This document shows positions 1 through 7,912 of a stretch of DNA of 64,000 nt, piece after piece; within the stretch, counting starts at the first letter, position 1, and the number at the start of each line of letters is the position of its first letter. The stretch comes from Spongiibacter pelagi (GTDB lineage Bacteria > Pseudomonadota > Gammaproteobacteria > Pseudomonadales > Spongiibacteraceae), in assembly GCF_014705705.1 (NCBI RefSeq), contig NZ_JACXLD010000002.1, positions 1-64,000 on the forward strand, in the 5' to 3' direction. Both the position numbers and the translations under genes were made by a program. The notes under the pieces were generated by a model that was not told where the DNA came from, ran no database searches, and saw only the letters and a program-made list of their open reading frames with translations.

Positions 1-84
1 GAGTGGCTCTGGATGTACAACAATGAACGGCCCAACTCGGCGATAGGAGGCATACCTCCAAGACAACTGCTAAAAGCAGCTTAA
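1..84 (+). CDS. IS3-family transposase OrfB, C-terminal 27 residues (cut by window edge)
   Basis: Frame 1 is open from the first base and stops with TAA at 82-84. It carries the hallmark tail of IS3 OrfB integrases: a YNNERPNSAIGG stretch, then IPPRQLLKAA. This segment follows the catalytic DDE domain of the rve superfamily. The catalytic residues themselves are outside the window, so whether the element is active cannot be judged. Confidence 0.85.
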   Translation, partial: EWLWMYNNERPNSAIGGIPPRQLLKAA

Positions 85-123
85 ATTCTACGAATAGCTG
101 TTGCGGTAAATGGGGGGATTACA
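1..123 (+). mobile_element. Right end of an IS3-family insertion sequence
   Basis: Only the right-hand end of the element is in the window. It holds the last codons of the transposase and about 40 bp of terminal sequence ending in a run of six G followed by ATTACA. The CA at 122-123 is the likely tip, because IS3-family elements normally begin TG and end CA. The left end and target duplication lie outside the window, so the boundary is inferred from the 3' tip and from where the interrupted collagen-like repeat begins. Confidence 0.7.
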
Positions 124-296
124 CCATCAGTACCGTTGGTGCCATTAGTACCGTTAGTACCATTGGTGCCGTTAGTACCATCGATACCGTTAACACCATC
201 TTTCCCGTCATCACCACCACAGGCGGTCAGCAGTGCAACCGCTGCAGTAATGGAGACTGCGAGTAATTTTTTACGAAAAGACATCATCTCAGACAT
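81..296 (-). pseudogene. Collagen-like lipoprotein head, truncated by IS insertion
   Basis: The 71-codon frame starts with a lipoprotein signal peptide whose lipobox LLTAC puts the acylated cysteine at residue 26. A GGDDGKDG linker and a Gly-X-Y run with five Gly-Thr-Asn units follow. From about residue 59 onward (VIPPFTATAIRRI) the codons come from the IS end, and the stop at 81-83 lies in the IS. The native reading frame is therefore cut shortly after the collagen-like repeat. The same lipobox and linker open the 607-residue lipoprotein at 42630-44453, so the intact gene may have been a relative of it. Glycine at +2 after the lipid cysteine predicts outer-membrane sorting. The product as it stands is probably non-functional. 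Confidence 0.7.
135..179 (-). repeat. Tandem 9-bp repeat encoding Gly-Thr-Asn x5
   Basis: Five near-identical 9-bp units (GGTACTAAC and synonymous variants) encode a Gly-Thr-Asn collagen-like run in the truncated lipoprotein. Units differ mainly at third codon positions. This suggests selection on the peptide, or ageing of a recent expansion. Such repeats are prone to slippage. Confidence 0.8.
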
Positions 297-400
297 TTTA
301 TGGATTCCATGGAATAACTACGGGAGTGCCATAAGCTATAGATGATTTATGAATAATTAATATCGATTTGGTTATGATTATGTTGCAGATTTTTGAAGGC

Positions 401-433
401 AATCAGACCGTGAATCAAGTCCACGATCTGATT
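401..433. terminator. Imperfect hairpin after the di-heme lipoprotein gene
   Basis: Two 12-base arms (401-412 and 422-433) pair with one mismatch or wobble around a 9-base loop. They lie just past the stop of the minus-strand gene at 447. On the minus strand there is only a weak T/A-rich tail, so this is a possible terminator rather than a clear one. Confidence 0.4.
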
Positions 434-446
434 GATATAAGGGGGC

Positions 447-2090
447 TTAATGCGACCAGTCGAGACGAATATCCCATCCGTAGAAGCGAAATTTCTGCCC
501 AAGAGGGGCGATAGATTGGTCAATATCCGTGTATACGTTTAGTGCCGGAGTCCAGGTGGCATCTCTTCCGTAGATGAAGCTTTGATGACGGACGATGTGG
601 GTATAAGCCTTATTTAACTTTAAGGCGCGCTCGCGAGAGGGCTTGAGTAATTCGTATACATCGGCCTGTTTTACGGCCTCTTCATTGACGGTGTGGTCTT
701 CGTTATACCAACGCGCAAGCATTTCGTCGTTTTCTCTAAACTCATTGCCGCCGCCATTACGTTTGAGGTAGTTAAGAATTTCTCCGCCTTCTTCGTTAAG
801 GTTTTTGGCGTCAGGCATACCTTTTAGATTGATGTAACCCCAGCCGGATTCGCCAGTGACTTTTCTGCCAAAGGCAAAGGTTTGGTCGACTGTGGTGCCG
901 ATGGCGGCATGACAGCCCATGCAAAATAAATTTTCTTCATAACTTTGTGGACGCAATGCACCTTCTTGATCTTCTATGAAGCCCTGCACTAACCAGCCCA
1001 TGCCGTTATCAATACCGCGATCGCCTAAATTGACATAGTTAGGAATTTCGCCAAGGAACTTTTCTTTACGCTCACGGGCGTAACGATTACGAAATTCCTG
1101 CTTGCTCATGGTTCTTATTTTTTTCATGTAACGCAGTTCTTTCATGCGCTTGGGAATAAAGATGTCGCCTTGGATATTGCTGCCAACATAGCGAACCGAG
1201 TGCATGAACTCTGTGCCCAATGGATATTGTTGTTCGATAACGGCTATCTCGCTGGCATCGCCGAGATAGTAGCTACGCTTGATCATTGTGCTGACATTTT
1301 CAGATAGTTGGCCATCGCCATTTAAGTCAACATCTAAGGCGGTTTCGTTAGTTTTCGGGATAGATATTTCCGGTAGATCTTTGATGCTCATTTCCAATAG
1401 CGACAAGTTCAGAAAATACATATTTCGATCAACGTTGCCTTGGCGCTCTCTGAATTCTTTGGGAAGTCGAATAATGACGTCATCGGTTGAGCCATTTGTT
1501 GGCCAGAAAGTACCGGGGAAGGGTTTGTAGTTAAATGCTATCCAATAGCTACCGTCTTTCGCGAAGCCTTGCTCGTCAAATGCGGCTGCCGAATCAGCAA
1601 AGTTATCTAAATCTGGCGTAAAGCCCTGCCATCCCGTCTGAGCCAGTCTTTCGGTGAGTTGCGAGTAGTTATCTTGGCTAATATAAGCATCAATAGTGGC
1701 GTCACTGACGCTATCAATCCATTGTGTTCTATCTACAAAGAGATTTTTCCAGTGATTAGTCTCGCCGACATCTGAAAACATATAGTCACCTTGCAGGCCA
1801 CCATCATCTAATAGATTTTGACGGTAGGCGTTTTCAGTTCGGTCGTAGACTTGGTGGCAGGTGTAGCAAGGGTTGTGTTGTCCCTCGGTCTTGGTATAGC
1901 ACTGGGGAGGAATCGGACCTTCAAGGTTTGTTGTGATCTCATTCGATACGACAACTACATTTTCGAGTTTGGGTTCTGGCAATTGCCCAGGAGTTGATGA
2001 AGACATTCGCGATGAATTGTCGCAGGCACTCAGTGTTAAGGCGGCGACAATAGAGAAGCAGGCAGGAAGAAGGCGAATGTGTTGGCTCAT
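447..2090 (-). CDS. Predicted di-heme lipoprotein of unknown function (547 aa)
   Basis: The protein has a lipoprotein signal peptide with lipobox LSAC (lipid cysteine at residue 23). It carries two c-type heme motifs: CYTCH at residues 75-79 and CMGCH at 390-394. Between them, a DLNGDGQ stretch resembles an EF-hand or dockerin calcium loop. The heme motifs imply transfer to the periplasm and attachment by the Ccm system; the lipobox implies anchoring in a membrane facing the periplasm or cell surface. No enzyme family was recognised, and the two hemes are more than 300 residues apart, unlike small tandem cytochromes. It may be an electron carrier or a peroxidase-like enzyme, but the sequence does not decide this. 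Adjacent genes give no pathway clue. Confidence 0.75.
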   Translation of the reverse strand: MSQHIRLLPACFSIVAALTLSACDNSSRMSSSTPGQLPEPKLENVVVVSNEITTNLEGPIPPQCYTKTEGQHNPCYTCHQVYDRTENAYRQNLLDDGGLQGDYMFSDVGETNHWKNLFVDRTQWIDSVSDATIDAYISQDNYSQLTERLAQTGWQGFTPDLDNFADSAAAFDEQGFAKDGSYWIAFNYKPFPGTFWPTNGSTDDVIIRLPKEFRERQGNVDRNMYFLNLSLLEMSIKDLPEISIPKTNETALDVDLNGDGQLSENVSTMIKRSYYLGDASEIAVIEQQYPLGTEFMHSVRYVGSNIQGDIFIPKRMKELRYMKKIRTMSKQEFRNRYARERKEKFLGEIPNYVNLGDRGIDNGMGWLVQGFIEDQEGALRPQSYEENLFCMGCHAAIGTTVDQTFAFGRKVTGESGWGYINLKGMPDAKNLNEEGGEILNYLKRNGGGNEFRENDEMLARWYNEDHTVNEEAVKQADVYELLKPSRERALKLNKAYTHIVRHQSFIYGRDATWTPALNVYTDIDQSIAPLGQKFRFYGWDIRLDWSH

Positions 2091-2251
2091 AGATCACTCG
2101 AACGAATTTATTGATAATACGAATTAAGCCCGGAACAATATCATTGATATGTTGCAGGTTTTTTTCATAGTGATATTCATTCGCAGTGAAAGGATTGCGA
2201 GAAAATTACCTTTTGGTCGGACCTCTATCGAGCCATCGATAACGGTAGATG

Positions 2252-2605
2252 TTAACCTCCCGAAATTTTTACCGTGTAGCTTTTGCCTTCAAGCAAGGGT
2301 TTTAACGCTTGCCGAACATCACCCTGAAACTCCAGCTCGCCGTCTTTAATGGCGCCACCGGTGCTGAGTTTTTGCTTAAGTTCTTTGGCGAGTTTTTTTA
2401 ATTCTTCGCCGGTTAGGGGCAGGCCGCTAACAATCGTTACGCCTTTGCCTTTTCGGCCTTTGGTTTCTCTACGAATACGGACGATGCCGTCACTATTATT
2501 GAGGCGCTGTTGCTCGGCAATTTCTTTGCAACGGCAGGCGTCGATGGCTTGATGGCATTCGGGGCAAAGTTGGCCGCGGTCGGTGGAGTAGACGAGTCGG
2601 GACAT
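2252..2605 (-). CDS. yciH: SUI1/eIF1-family protein YciH
   Basis: This 117-residue protein has the bacterial SUI1 layout. A short N-terminal cysteine cluster (CPECH...CRC, about residues 14-26) is followed by the basic eIF1-like fold with KGRKGKGVTIVSGLPL and the GGAIKDGELEFQGD segment. The family binds the small ribosomal subunit and in E. coli affects the fidelity of start-site selection. It is divergent from slyX, with about 126 bp between the two starts. The cysteine cluster may bind a metal. Confidence 0.9.
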   Translation of the reverse strand: MSRLVYSTDRGQLCPECHQAIDACRCKEIAEQQRLNNSDGIVRIRRETKGRKGKGVTIVSGLPLTGEELKKLAKELKQKLSTGGAIKDGELEFQGDVRQALKPLLEGKSYTVKISGG

Positions 2606-2731
2606 AATAAATTCGGATTTGTGTTAGAAAAGATGAAGCGCGAAAAAGTTAAAAGCACTGAGTTGCGCGATATCACTGAGTTGCAGGATATAATAGGTGT
2701 CGCGCCCTTATTAATCGAGCTTTGATCTGTA

Positions 2732-2959
2732 ATGAATGACACTCAACAACAACTGGATGAATTACAAAGCCAGTTCGCCTTTCAGGAAGACTTGTTGCAA
2801 GCCTTGAATGAGCGAGTGGTGTCGCAAGATCGCGAGATACAGGTTTTACAACAGCAATTAAAGGCGTTGCGCGAGCTGTGTTTGCAGTTGGCCGATGCGG
2901 TAGAAAAACCTGCAGGTGAGGGCGGCTCACTATTAGATGAGCGCCCACCACATTATTGA
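2732..2959 (+). CDS. slyX: SlyX family protein
   Basis: A 75-residue, nearly all-helical coiled-coil protein. Heptad-like leucines and glutamines cover most of its length, and it ends in the family-typical proline-rich LLDERPPHY. SlyX proteins are small, widely conserved and of unknown molecular role. The stop codon lies 5 bp from the end of the convergent cold-shock-domain gene. Confidence 0.9.
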   Translation: MNDTQQQLDELQSQFAFQEDLLQALNERVVSQDREIQVLQQQLKALRELCLQLADAVEKPAGEGGSLLDERPPHY

Positions 2960-2964
2960 TTGCT

Positions 2965-3366
2965 TTATTTCACTACCGTAACGTTTTCTGCTTGCGGACC
3001 TTTCTCGCCATCAGTCAGCTCAAAGGCAACGCGCTGGCCTTGTTGTAATCCTCGGCGTCCCTTCTCGGCAATTGAACGGAAGTGTACAAACACTTCGGTG
3101 CCATCATCGGCGGAAATAAATCCGTAGCCTTTACTGACGTTAAACCATTTAACACTGCCTTGGGTTTTGCTGCTCTTTTGCGGCAGGGCATTTTTAAGGC
3201 CTTGGCTGAGCGTAGCTAATTTTGGGCCAAGAATGAGTGCAATGACGCTGCAGAGAAATAGAATGGCGGCACTGACTGCGGTAACAGGTAGGTTGAGCAG
3301 TGCGAAAACAAGGCTGCCTAGCAGAGTGATGACGCATGCAGCTAAAAGAAAGACAACAACAAACAT
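2965..3366 (-). CDS. Membrane-anchored cold-shock-domain protein
   Basis: In this 133-residue protein two hydrophobic helices (about residues 2-23 and 28-48) precede a C-terminal cold-shock domain at about 68-132. The domain has both nucleic-acid-binding motifs, RNP1-like KGYGFI and RNP2-like VFVHFRSI. Cold-shock domains bind single-stranded RNA or DNA, and the membrane helices would hold the domain at the inner membrane facing the cytoplasm. It lies directly downstream of a stand-alone CspA-like gene on the same strand, and the two domains are similar enough to suggest duplication. Its role is not established from the sequence. Confidence 0.8.
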   Translation of the reverse strand: MFVVVFLLAACVITLLGSLVFALLNLPVTAVSAAILFLCSVIALILGPKLATLSQGLKNALPQKSSKTQGSVKWFNVSKGYGFISADDGTEVFVHFRSIAEKGRRGLQQGQRVAFELTDGEKGPQAENVTVVK

Positions 3367-3395
3367 AGAAATAACCGTAACAACAAATAAAACAA

Positions 3396-3432
3396 ATGTT
3401 GCTCGCGTTGATTTCTAAATCGGGAGCAACAT
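3396..3432. terminator. Long hairpin between the two cold-shock genes
   Basis: Nine-base arms (3396-3404 and 3424-3432) enclose an inner GATTT/AAATC pairing. On the minus strand the hairpin is followed by a T-rich stretch, so it can terminate the upstream cspA-like gene. It ends about 30 bp before the membrane-anchored cold-shock gene, so some transcripts could read through. Confidence 0.6.
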
Positions 3433-3513
3433 CAAGAACAGGCCATAAGCCATATGGGCCGCAAGTATACCATTGCGGGTATATGATTTCGCGTTGTGGA
3501 GTGCGTTTGAGGC

Positions 3514-3723
3514 TTAGACTTTGAGCACGTCTTCGGCTTGCAGTCCTTTGGGGCCATCGACCAAATTGAATTCTACCGCTTGGCCCTCATCAAGGGTGCG
3601 GTAGCCGTCGCCACGAATAGAGCGGAAGTGAACGAAGACATCGTCACCTTCGTTTCGGGTGATAAACCCAAATCCCTTGGCATTATTAAACCATTTAACA
3701 GTCCCGGTTATACGGTCACTCAT
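3514..3723 (-). CDS. Cold-shock protein, CspA family (69 aa)
   Basis: This is a compact cold-shock domain, with [12 protein letters not shown] at about residues 9-20 and the RNP2-like DVFVHFRSI. It is an RNA chaperone that melts secondary structure in mRNA. The start is taken at 3723, since [12 protein letters not shown] matches the family N-terminus and an AGAGG ribosome site lies just upstream. The open frame continues upstream to 3879, but that part reads as non-coding leader. A candidate promoter at 3906-3933 would give a leader of roughly 175 nt, similar in length to the cold-responsive leaders of E. coli cspA genes. Confidence 0.93.
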   Translation of the reverse strand: MSDRITGTVKWFNNAKGFGFITRNEGDDVFVHFRSIRGDGYRTLDEGQAVEFNLVDGPKGLQAEDVLKV

Positions 3724-3905
3724 TGCATTGGCCTCTAGCAGGTAAAGCGTGAACAGAAAACGAGTTAGGTGTTTGGATCGAACTACAGGGGATAAAAATA
3801 GGAAGCAGTGCAGGAGACTGCTGGAAAGAATCGGGGCTGTTGAGTCTGAAAGAAAACATCTTGCAGTAGGCGTGGGCAACGCTGTCTAAGCCGAAATCGC
3901 TTCCT

Positions 3906-3933
3906 ACTATAACCCGTAGACATTTCCTGTCTA
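3906..3933 (-). promoter_or_regulatory. Candidate sigma70 promoter for the cspA-like gene
   Basis: On the minus strand TAGACA (-35, 3928-3933) and TATAGT (-10, 3906-3911) are separated by 16 bp. The predicted transcript begins near 3899 and has a long leader before the ATG at 3723. The -35 box is part of a 9-bp inverted repeat (3914-3922 with 3928-3936). Identified by eye only. Confidence 0.4.
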
Positions 3934-3942
3934 CGGATTTTG

Positions 3943-3988
3943 TACAAAAAATAGCACCTTCTCGCGCAAATGAGATTGCGCGGAGGTG
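3943..3988 (-). terminator. Intrinsic terminator after valS
   Basis: Downstream of the valS stop, a CGCGCAA/TTGCGCG stem (3963-3969 with 3976-3982) is extended by CACCT/AGGTG pairing. On the minus strand it is followed within a few bases by TATTTTTT. It separates valS from the cspA-like transcription unit. Confidence 0.7.
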
Positions 3989-4010
3989 TTGTGCAGGTGT
4001 TTTGAGGGCC

Positions 4011-6878
4011 TTAGAGCGACTCGATGTGCTGATATTGCTGCTGAAGGGTGTCGCGGGCACTTTCCATACTGGCCAGCTTTTGCTTTTCTTTTTCAACCAC
4101 ATCGGCGGGCGCTTTATCGACAAAACCGGCGTTACCGAGTTTGCCAGCAAGGCGCTGAATTTCTTTATCTAGCTTCTGTAGTTCTTTAGTCAAGCGGGCC
4201 AGTTCAGCTTCTTTATCGACCAGACCTGCCATGGGCACTAGTACTTCCATTTCACCCACAAGTTGGGTGATGGAGGCTGGCGCTTCAGTGCCTTCTGCCA
4301 GCACTTCAATGCTGTCTAGTTTGGCGAGCTTGAGCAGGAAGGGCTTGGTGGCTTCAAGGCGTTGTTGGTCGAGGGCTGAACTGTTTTTCAACATCACATT
4401 CAGGGCTTTGCTCGGCGGTACATTCACTTCGCCGCGAATATTACGCACGGCAACAATGACGGCTTTCAGCCATTCGGCGTCGGCAATGGCTTGTTCATCC
4501 AGCTTTTCACCTTCTGGCTGCGGATAGCGCTGCAGCATAATACTGGCGCTGGCGTCGCTAGCAATGACCCCAGCAATAGGCGCAACCCGCTGCCAAATTT
4601 CTTCGGTGATAAAGGGCATGAACGGATGGGCCAGCCGCAGTGTGGCTTCCAATACTTTTATCAGCGTGCGGCGGGTGCCGCGCTTGGCCTCTGGGCTGGC
4701 GTTGTCATCCCAAAGTACAGGCTTGGAGAGTTCCAAATACCAGTCGCAGTATTCGTTCCAGATGAATTCGTAAATAGCTTGCGAAGCGTGGTCTAGGCGG
4801 TATGCCTGCATCGCATCGGCAACCTGCTGCTCGGTTTGTTGCAGACGGGCGATAATCCAGCGATCAGCCAAACTTAAATCTACCGGCTCGCCGTTAATGC
4901 CGCAGTCTTCGCCCTCTGTGTTCATCATTACATAGCGGGCCGCATTCCAGATTTTGTTGCAGAAGTTGCGGTAGCCCTCTAGGCGTTTCATGTCCCAGTT
5001 AATATCGCGGCCGGTAGAGGCTAGCGAATACAGGGTGAAGCGCAGGGCGTCGGTGCCGTGGGCGCCGATGCCTTCTGGGAAGGATTTGCGAGTCGCTCTG
5101 GCAATTTTTTCAGCCAGTTGTGGCTGCATCATATTGCCGGTTCGTTTTTCCAGCAGGCTTTCCAGATCAATGCCGTCAATCATATCCAGTGGGTCGAGCA
5201 CATTGCCCTTGGACTTGGACATTTTCTGGCCTTGTTCATCGCGGATCAGGCCGGTGACATAAACGGTTTTAAAGGGAACTTGGTCGCTGCCGTCTTCATT
5301 CTTCATAAAGTGCATGGTCATCATGATCATGCGCGCTACCCAGAAGAAAATAATATCGAAGCCGGTCACCAGGACATCGGTAGGGTGGAAGGTTTTCAGG
5401 CGCTCGGTCTGTTCTGGCCAACCCAAGGTGCCGAAGGTCCACAGTGCAGAGCTGAACCAGGTGTCGAGTACGTCTTCGTCTTGGTGTAGCTCAATATCTG
5501 CCGCCAGATTGTATTTGCTGCGGGCGTCTTCTTCGTTGCGGGCAACATAGATATTGCCTTCGGCATCGTACCAAGCTGGCACGCGGTGGCCCCACCAAAG
5601 TTGGCGAGAGATACACCAATCTTGAATGTCGCGCATCCAACTGAAATACATGTTTTCGTATTGCTTGGGTACAAATTGAATGCGGCCGTCTTCTACCGCT
5701 TCAATGGCGGGCTTAGCCAGTTTCTGGGTAGCGACAAACCATTGGTCAGTGAGCAGCGGCTCAATAATCAGGCCCGAGCGGTCACCACGCGGTACTTTCA
5801 AGGCGTGATCGTCGACTTTTTCCAACAGCCCGGCACTGTCTAGGTCGGCAACAATGGCTTTACGGGCATCGCTGCGATCCAAGCCGGCGTAGGCGCTGGG
5901 CAAGCTGGCATCGATGTCGGAATTGGCCGTGCTATCGCTATTAAACACCTCGGCGGTGTCGCGAATGGCAGCGTCGATGGTCATGATATTGATCATCGGC
6001 AGCTTGTGGCGCTGGCCGACCGCATAGTCATTAAAGTCGTGAGCCGGGGTGATTTTTACGCAGCCGGTGCCGAATTCACGGTCGACGTAATCATCGGCCA
6101 CAATGGGAATACGGCGGTTCACCAAGGGCAGGGTGATAAATTTGCCAATCAATGATTGGTAGCGCTCATCGGCGGGGTTCACGGCAACAGCGGTATCGCC
6201 CAGCATGGTTTCCGGGCGTGTGGTGGCGACAACTAAATAGTCTTTGCCTTCGCTAGTAGTAGCACCGTCTGCCAGTGGATAGCGGAAGTGCCACATAAAG
6301 CCTTTTTCGTCTTTGTTTTCGACTTCAAGATCGGAAATGGCGGTGTGCAGTTTGGGGTCCCAGTTCACCAGGCGCTTGCCCCGGTAAATAAGGCCGTCAT
6401 CGTAAAGGCGAACAAACACTTCCTGAACTGCTTTATAGAAGCCTTCATCCATGGTGAAGCGTTCGTGATTCCAGTCGACTGATGCGCCCAAACGGCGCAG
6501 TTGGCGGGTAATGGTGCCGCCAGACTCTTCTTTCCATTCCCAGATTTTGTCGACAAATGCTTCACGGCCGAGATCGTGGCGGGTTTTGTTTTCTTCTGCG
6601 GCCAGTTTGCGCTCTACCACCATTTGCGTGGCGATACCGGCGTGGTCAGTGCCCACTTGCCAAAGGGTGTTGCTGCCCTTCATGCGTTGGTAGCGGGTGA
6701 GGGCGTCCATGATCGCGTCTTGGAAGGCATGGCCCATATGCAGACTGCCGGTGACATTCGGTGGCGGAATCATAATGCTGTAGCTGGGGCCATTACCGCT
6801 GGGAGAAAAATAGCCGCTGGCTTCCCAGTTTTGGTACCACTTGGTTTCGATGTCGCTGGGCTGGTAGGTCTTGTCCAT
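4011..6878 (-). CDS. valS: Valyl-tRNA synthetase
   Basis: A class I aminoacyl-tRNA synthetase that charges tRNA-Val with valine in the cytoplasm. The 955-residue length is normal for bacterial ValS. The HIGH-type motif appears as HMGH at residues 47-50, and KMSKS lies in the mid-500s ([11 protein letters not shown]). The editing domain lies between them, an anticodon-binding domain follows, and the last 70 or so residues form the ValS-typical coiled coil that contacts tRNA. It lies in the conserved pepA-holC-valS order, but with its own promoter after the small gene at 7034. Confidence 0.98.
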   Translation of the reverse strand: MDKTYQPSDIETKWYQNWEASGYFSPSGNGPSYSIMIPPPNVTGSLHMGHAFQDAIMDALTRYQRMKGSNTLWQVGTDHAGIATQMVVERKLAAEENKTRHDLGREAFVDKIWEWKEESGGTITRQLRRLGASVDWNHERFTMDEGFYKAVQEVFVRLYDDGLIYRGKRLVNWDPKLHTAISDLEVENKDEKGFMWHFRYPLADGATTSEGKDYLVVATTRPETMLGDTAVAVNPADERYQSLIGKFITLPLVNRRIPIVADDYVDREFGTGCVKITPAHDFNDYAVGQRHKLPMINIMTIDAAIRDTAEVFNSDSTANSDIDASLPSAYAGLDRSDARKAIVADLDSAGLLEKVDDHALKVPRGDRSGLIIEPLLTDQWFVATQKLAKPAIEAVEDGRIQFVPKQYENMYFSWMRDIQDWCISRQLWWGHRVPAWYDAEGNIYVARNEEDARSKYNLAADIELHQDEDVLDTWFSSALWTFGTLGWPEQTERLKTFHPTDVLVTGFDIIFFWVARMIMMTMHFMKNEDGSDQVPFKTVYVTGLIRDEQGQKMSKSKGNVLDPLDMIDGIDLESLLEKRTGNMMQPQLAEKIARATRKSFPEGIGAHGTDALRFTLYSLASTGRDINWDMKRLEGYRNFCNKIWNAARYVMMNTEGEDCGINGEPVDLSLADRWIIARLQQTEQQVADAMQAYRLDHASQAIYEFIWNEYCDWYLELSKPVLWDDNASPEAKRGTRRTLIKVLEATLRLAHPFMPFITEEIWQRVAPIAGVIASDASASIMLQRYPQPEGEKLDEQAIADAEWLKAVIVAVRNIRGEVNVPPSKALNVMLKNSSALDQQRLEATKPFLLKLAKLDSIEVLAEGTEAPASITQLVGEMEVLVPMAGLVDKEAELARLTKELQKLDKEIQRLAGKLGNAGFVDKAPADVVEKEKQKLASMESARDTLQQQYQHIESL

Positions 6879-6982
6879 ACTGTCTCTGGGTCGGTCAAAT
6901 ACAAAAAGCGATCAGTGCCACCTCGCGATTACTTATGCAATGGCGGAGATAGCCTGAATAAACTGGGCTGAAAAGGGCGCTA

Positions 6983-7012
6983 AGTATACTGATTTTTGCC
7001 GTATTGAGGCAA
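6983..7012 (-). promoter_or_regulatory. Candidate valS promoter
   Basis: On the minus strand TTGCCT (-35, 7007-7012) and TATACT (-10, 6983-6988) are 18 bp apart, about 100 bp before the valS start. A 7-bp inverted repeat TTTTGCC/GGCAAAA (6994-7000 and 7008-7014) overlaps the -35 box and could be an operator. Confidence 0.5.
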
Positions 7013-7033
7013 AAGGAAAGGGGCAACTTGTCC

Positions 7034-7453
7034 CTATGATTTGCTGTTGAGATAGCGGGGCACGAGTTCAATAAGCTTTTGCTTGAGCTGCGCCTCTAGC
7101 GTGGGCATTAACTCGTTCATTAATTCCTGAATAAGCTGGTCGAGCTGTTCTTCATTTCGCTCATTAAGGCTATTGCTGGTCTCAGGGGTGAAGTCGAGTA
7201 CGGCGCCTTTATCTAGCGTGTCTTCATTGATGGAAGAATCAGCCGCTGAGGTTTTCTGGCCGGAGCCGCTTTCAATAATATCGTCCAATACCGGAATCGA
7301 TTCAGGATTGATACTGGGCGAGGCATGCAGTGCTTGCTGTAAATCTTCTAGCTCGTTGAGCAAGGGTTTGTCGGTGGCAGAATTATCTCGGCTGGCGGAG
7401 AAGTTTTTGTCACTGTCTTGATCGTGTTTTCGGCCAAATAATTTACTGAGCAT
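7034..7453 (-). CDS. Small acidic protein of unknown function between holC and valS
   Basis: 139 residues with no signal peptide or membrane segment. The first 95 residues are polar, acidic and low in complexity, so probably disordered. The last 40 form a likely amphipathic helix rich in Leu, Glu and Gln (QLIQELMNELMPTLEAQLKQ), fit for protein-protein contact. It starts 21 bp after the holC stop and probably belongs to the pepA-holC transcript. Similar small proteins occur beside holC in related bacteria, as far as I recall. No function is assigned. Confidence 0.7.
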   Translation of the reverse strand: MLSKLFGRKHDQDSDKNFSASRDNSATDKPLLNELEDLQQALHASPSINPESIPVLDDIIESGSGQKTSAADSSINEDTLDKGAVLDFTPETSNSLNERNEEQLDQLIQELMNELMPTLEAQLKQKLIELVPRYLNSKS

Positions 7454-7474
7454 GGGTAATTCCTGTGTGCCCTT

Positions 7475-7906
7475 TTAGGCGGCGACGTCGTGTTTATGCA
7501 AGGGATAGCCGCGTTGCTGATAGGCACTGTAACGCTGACGTGATGCGTTTAACCACTCAGGCTGCTGAAAAACAATCTCGCTCAAGCGCTTAAAACGACT
7601 GAATTGGGGCGGAGTTTCCCGACAGAGGTTGACCAGTACATCGCAGTGCTCGCCCAGTTGGTTTGCCGTGCCAATGCAAATAGTATCTGTGGTTTTCCCA
7701 GCCTCACTCGCAAGTGAGTGAGGCAGAAAGCTGTCTGGGCGAAAGGTCCACAGCAAGTCGTTTACCGCTTGGCAGCTCGCGTCATCTTCACAACAGATAA
7801 AGACCTGATGGCCGTGCTGCCACGCTTTTTGCACCAAGCGACAGCAGTAGAGCCAGGCGGTATGTTGCTCAGCGGAGGACAGAATATAAAAGTCGATCCG
7901 AGTCAT
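7475..7906 (-). CDS. holC: DNA polymerase III chi subunit
   Basis: A 143-residue chi subunit of the clamp-loader complex. In the family, chi pairs with psi and contacts single-strand-binding protein. The N-terminus TRIDFYILSS and the CCRLVQKAWQHGHQVFICCED segment match HolC, as does the W-containing RPDSFLPHSL region. It begins 6 bp after the pepA stop, so the two are co-transcribed, as in many gammaproteobacteria. Confidence 0.93.
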   Translation of the reverse strand: MTRIDFYILSSAEQHTAWLYCCRLVQKAWQHGHQVFICCEDDASCQAVNDLLWTFRPDSFLPHSLASEAGKTTDTICIGTANQLGEHCDVLVNLCRETPPQFSRFKRLSEIVFQQPEWLNASRQRYSAYQQRGYPLHKHDVAA

Positions 7907-7912
7907 AGGTGC

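Noticed and set aside
3723-3879. N-terminal extension of the cspA-like gene
   Set aside because: The extra residues do not match the cold-shock family and fall in the leader region. The ATG at 3723 has the ribosome site.
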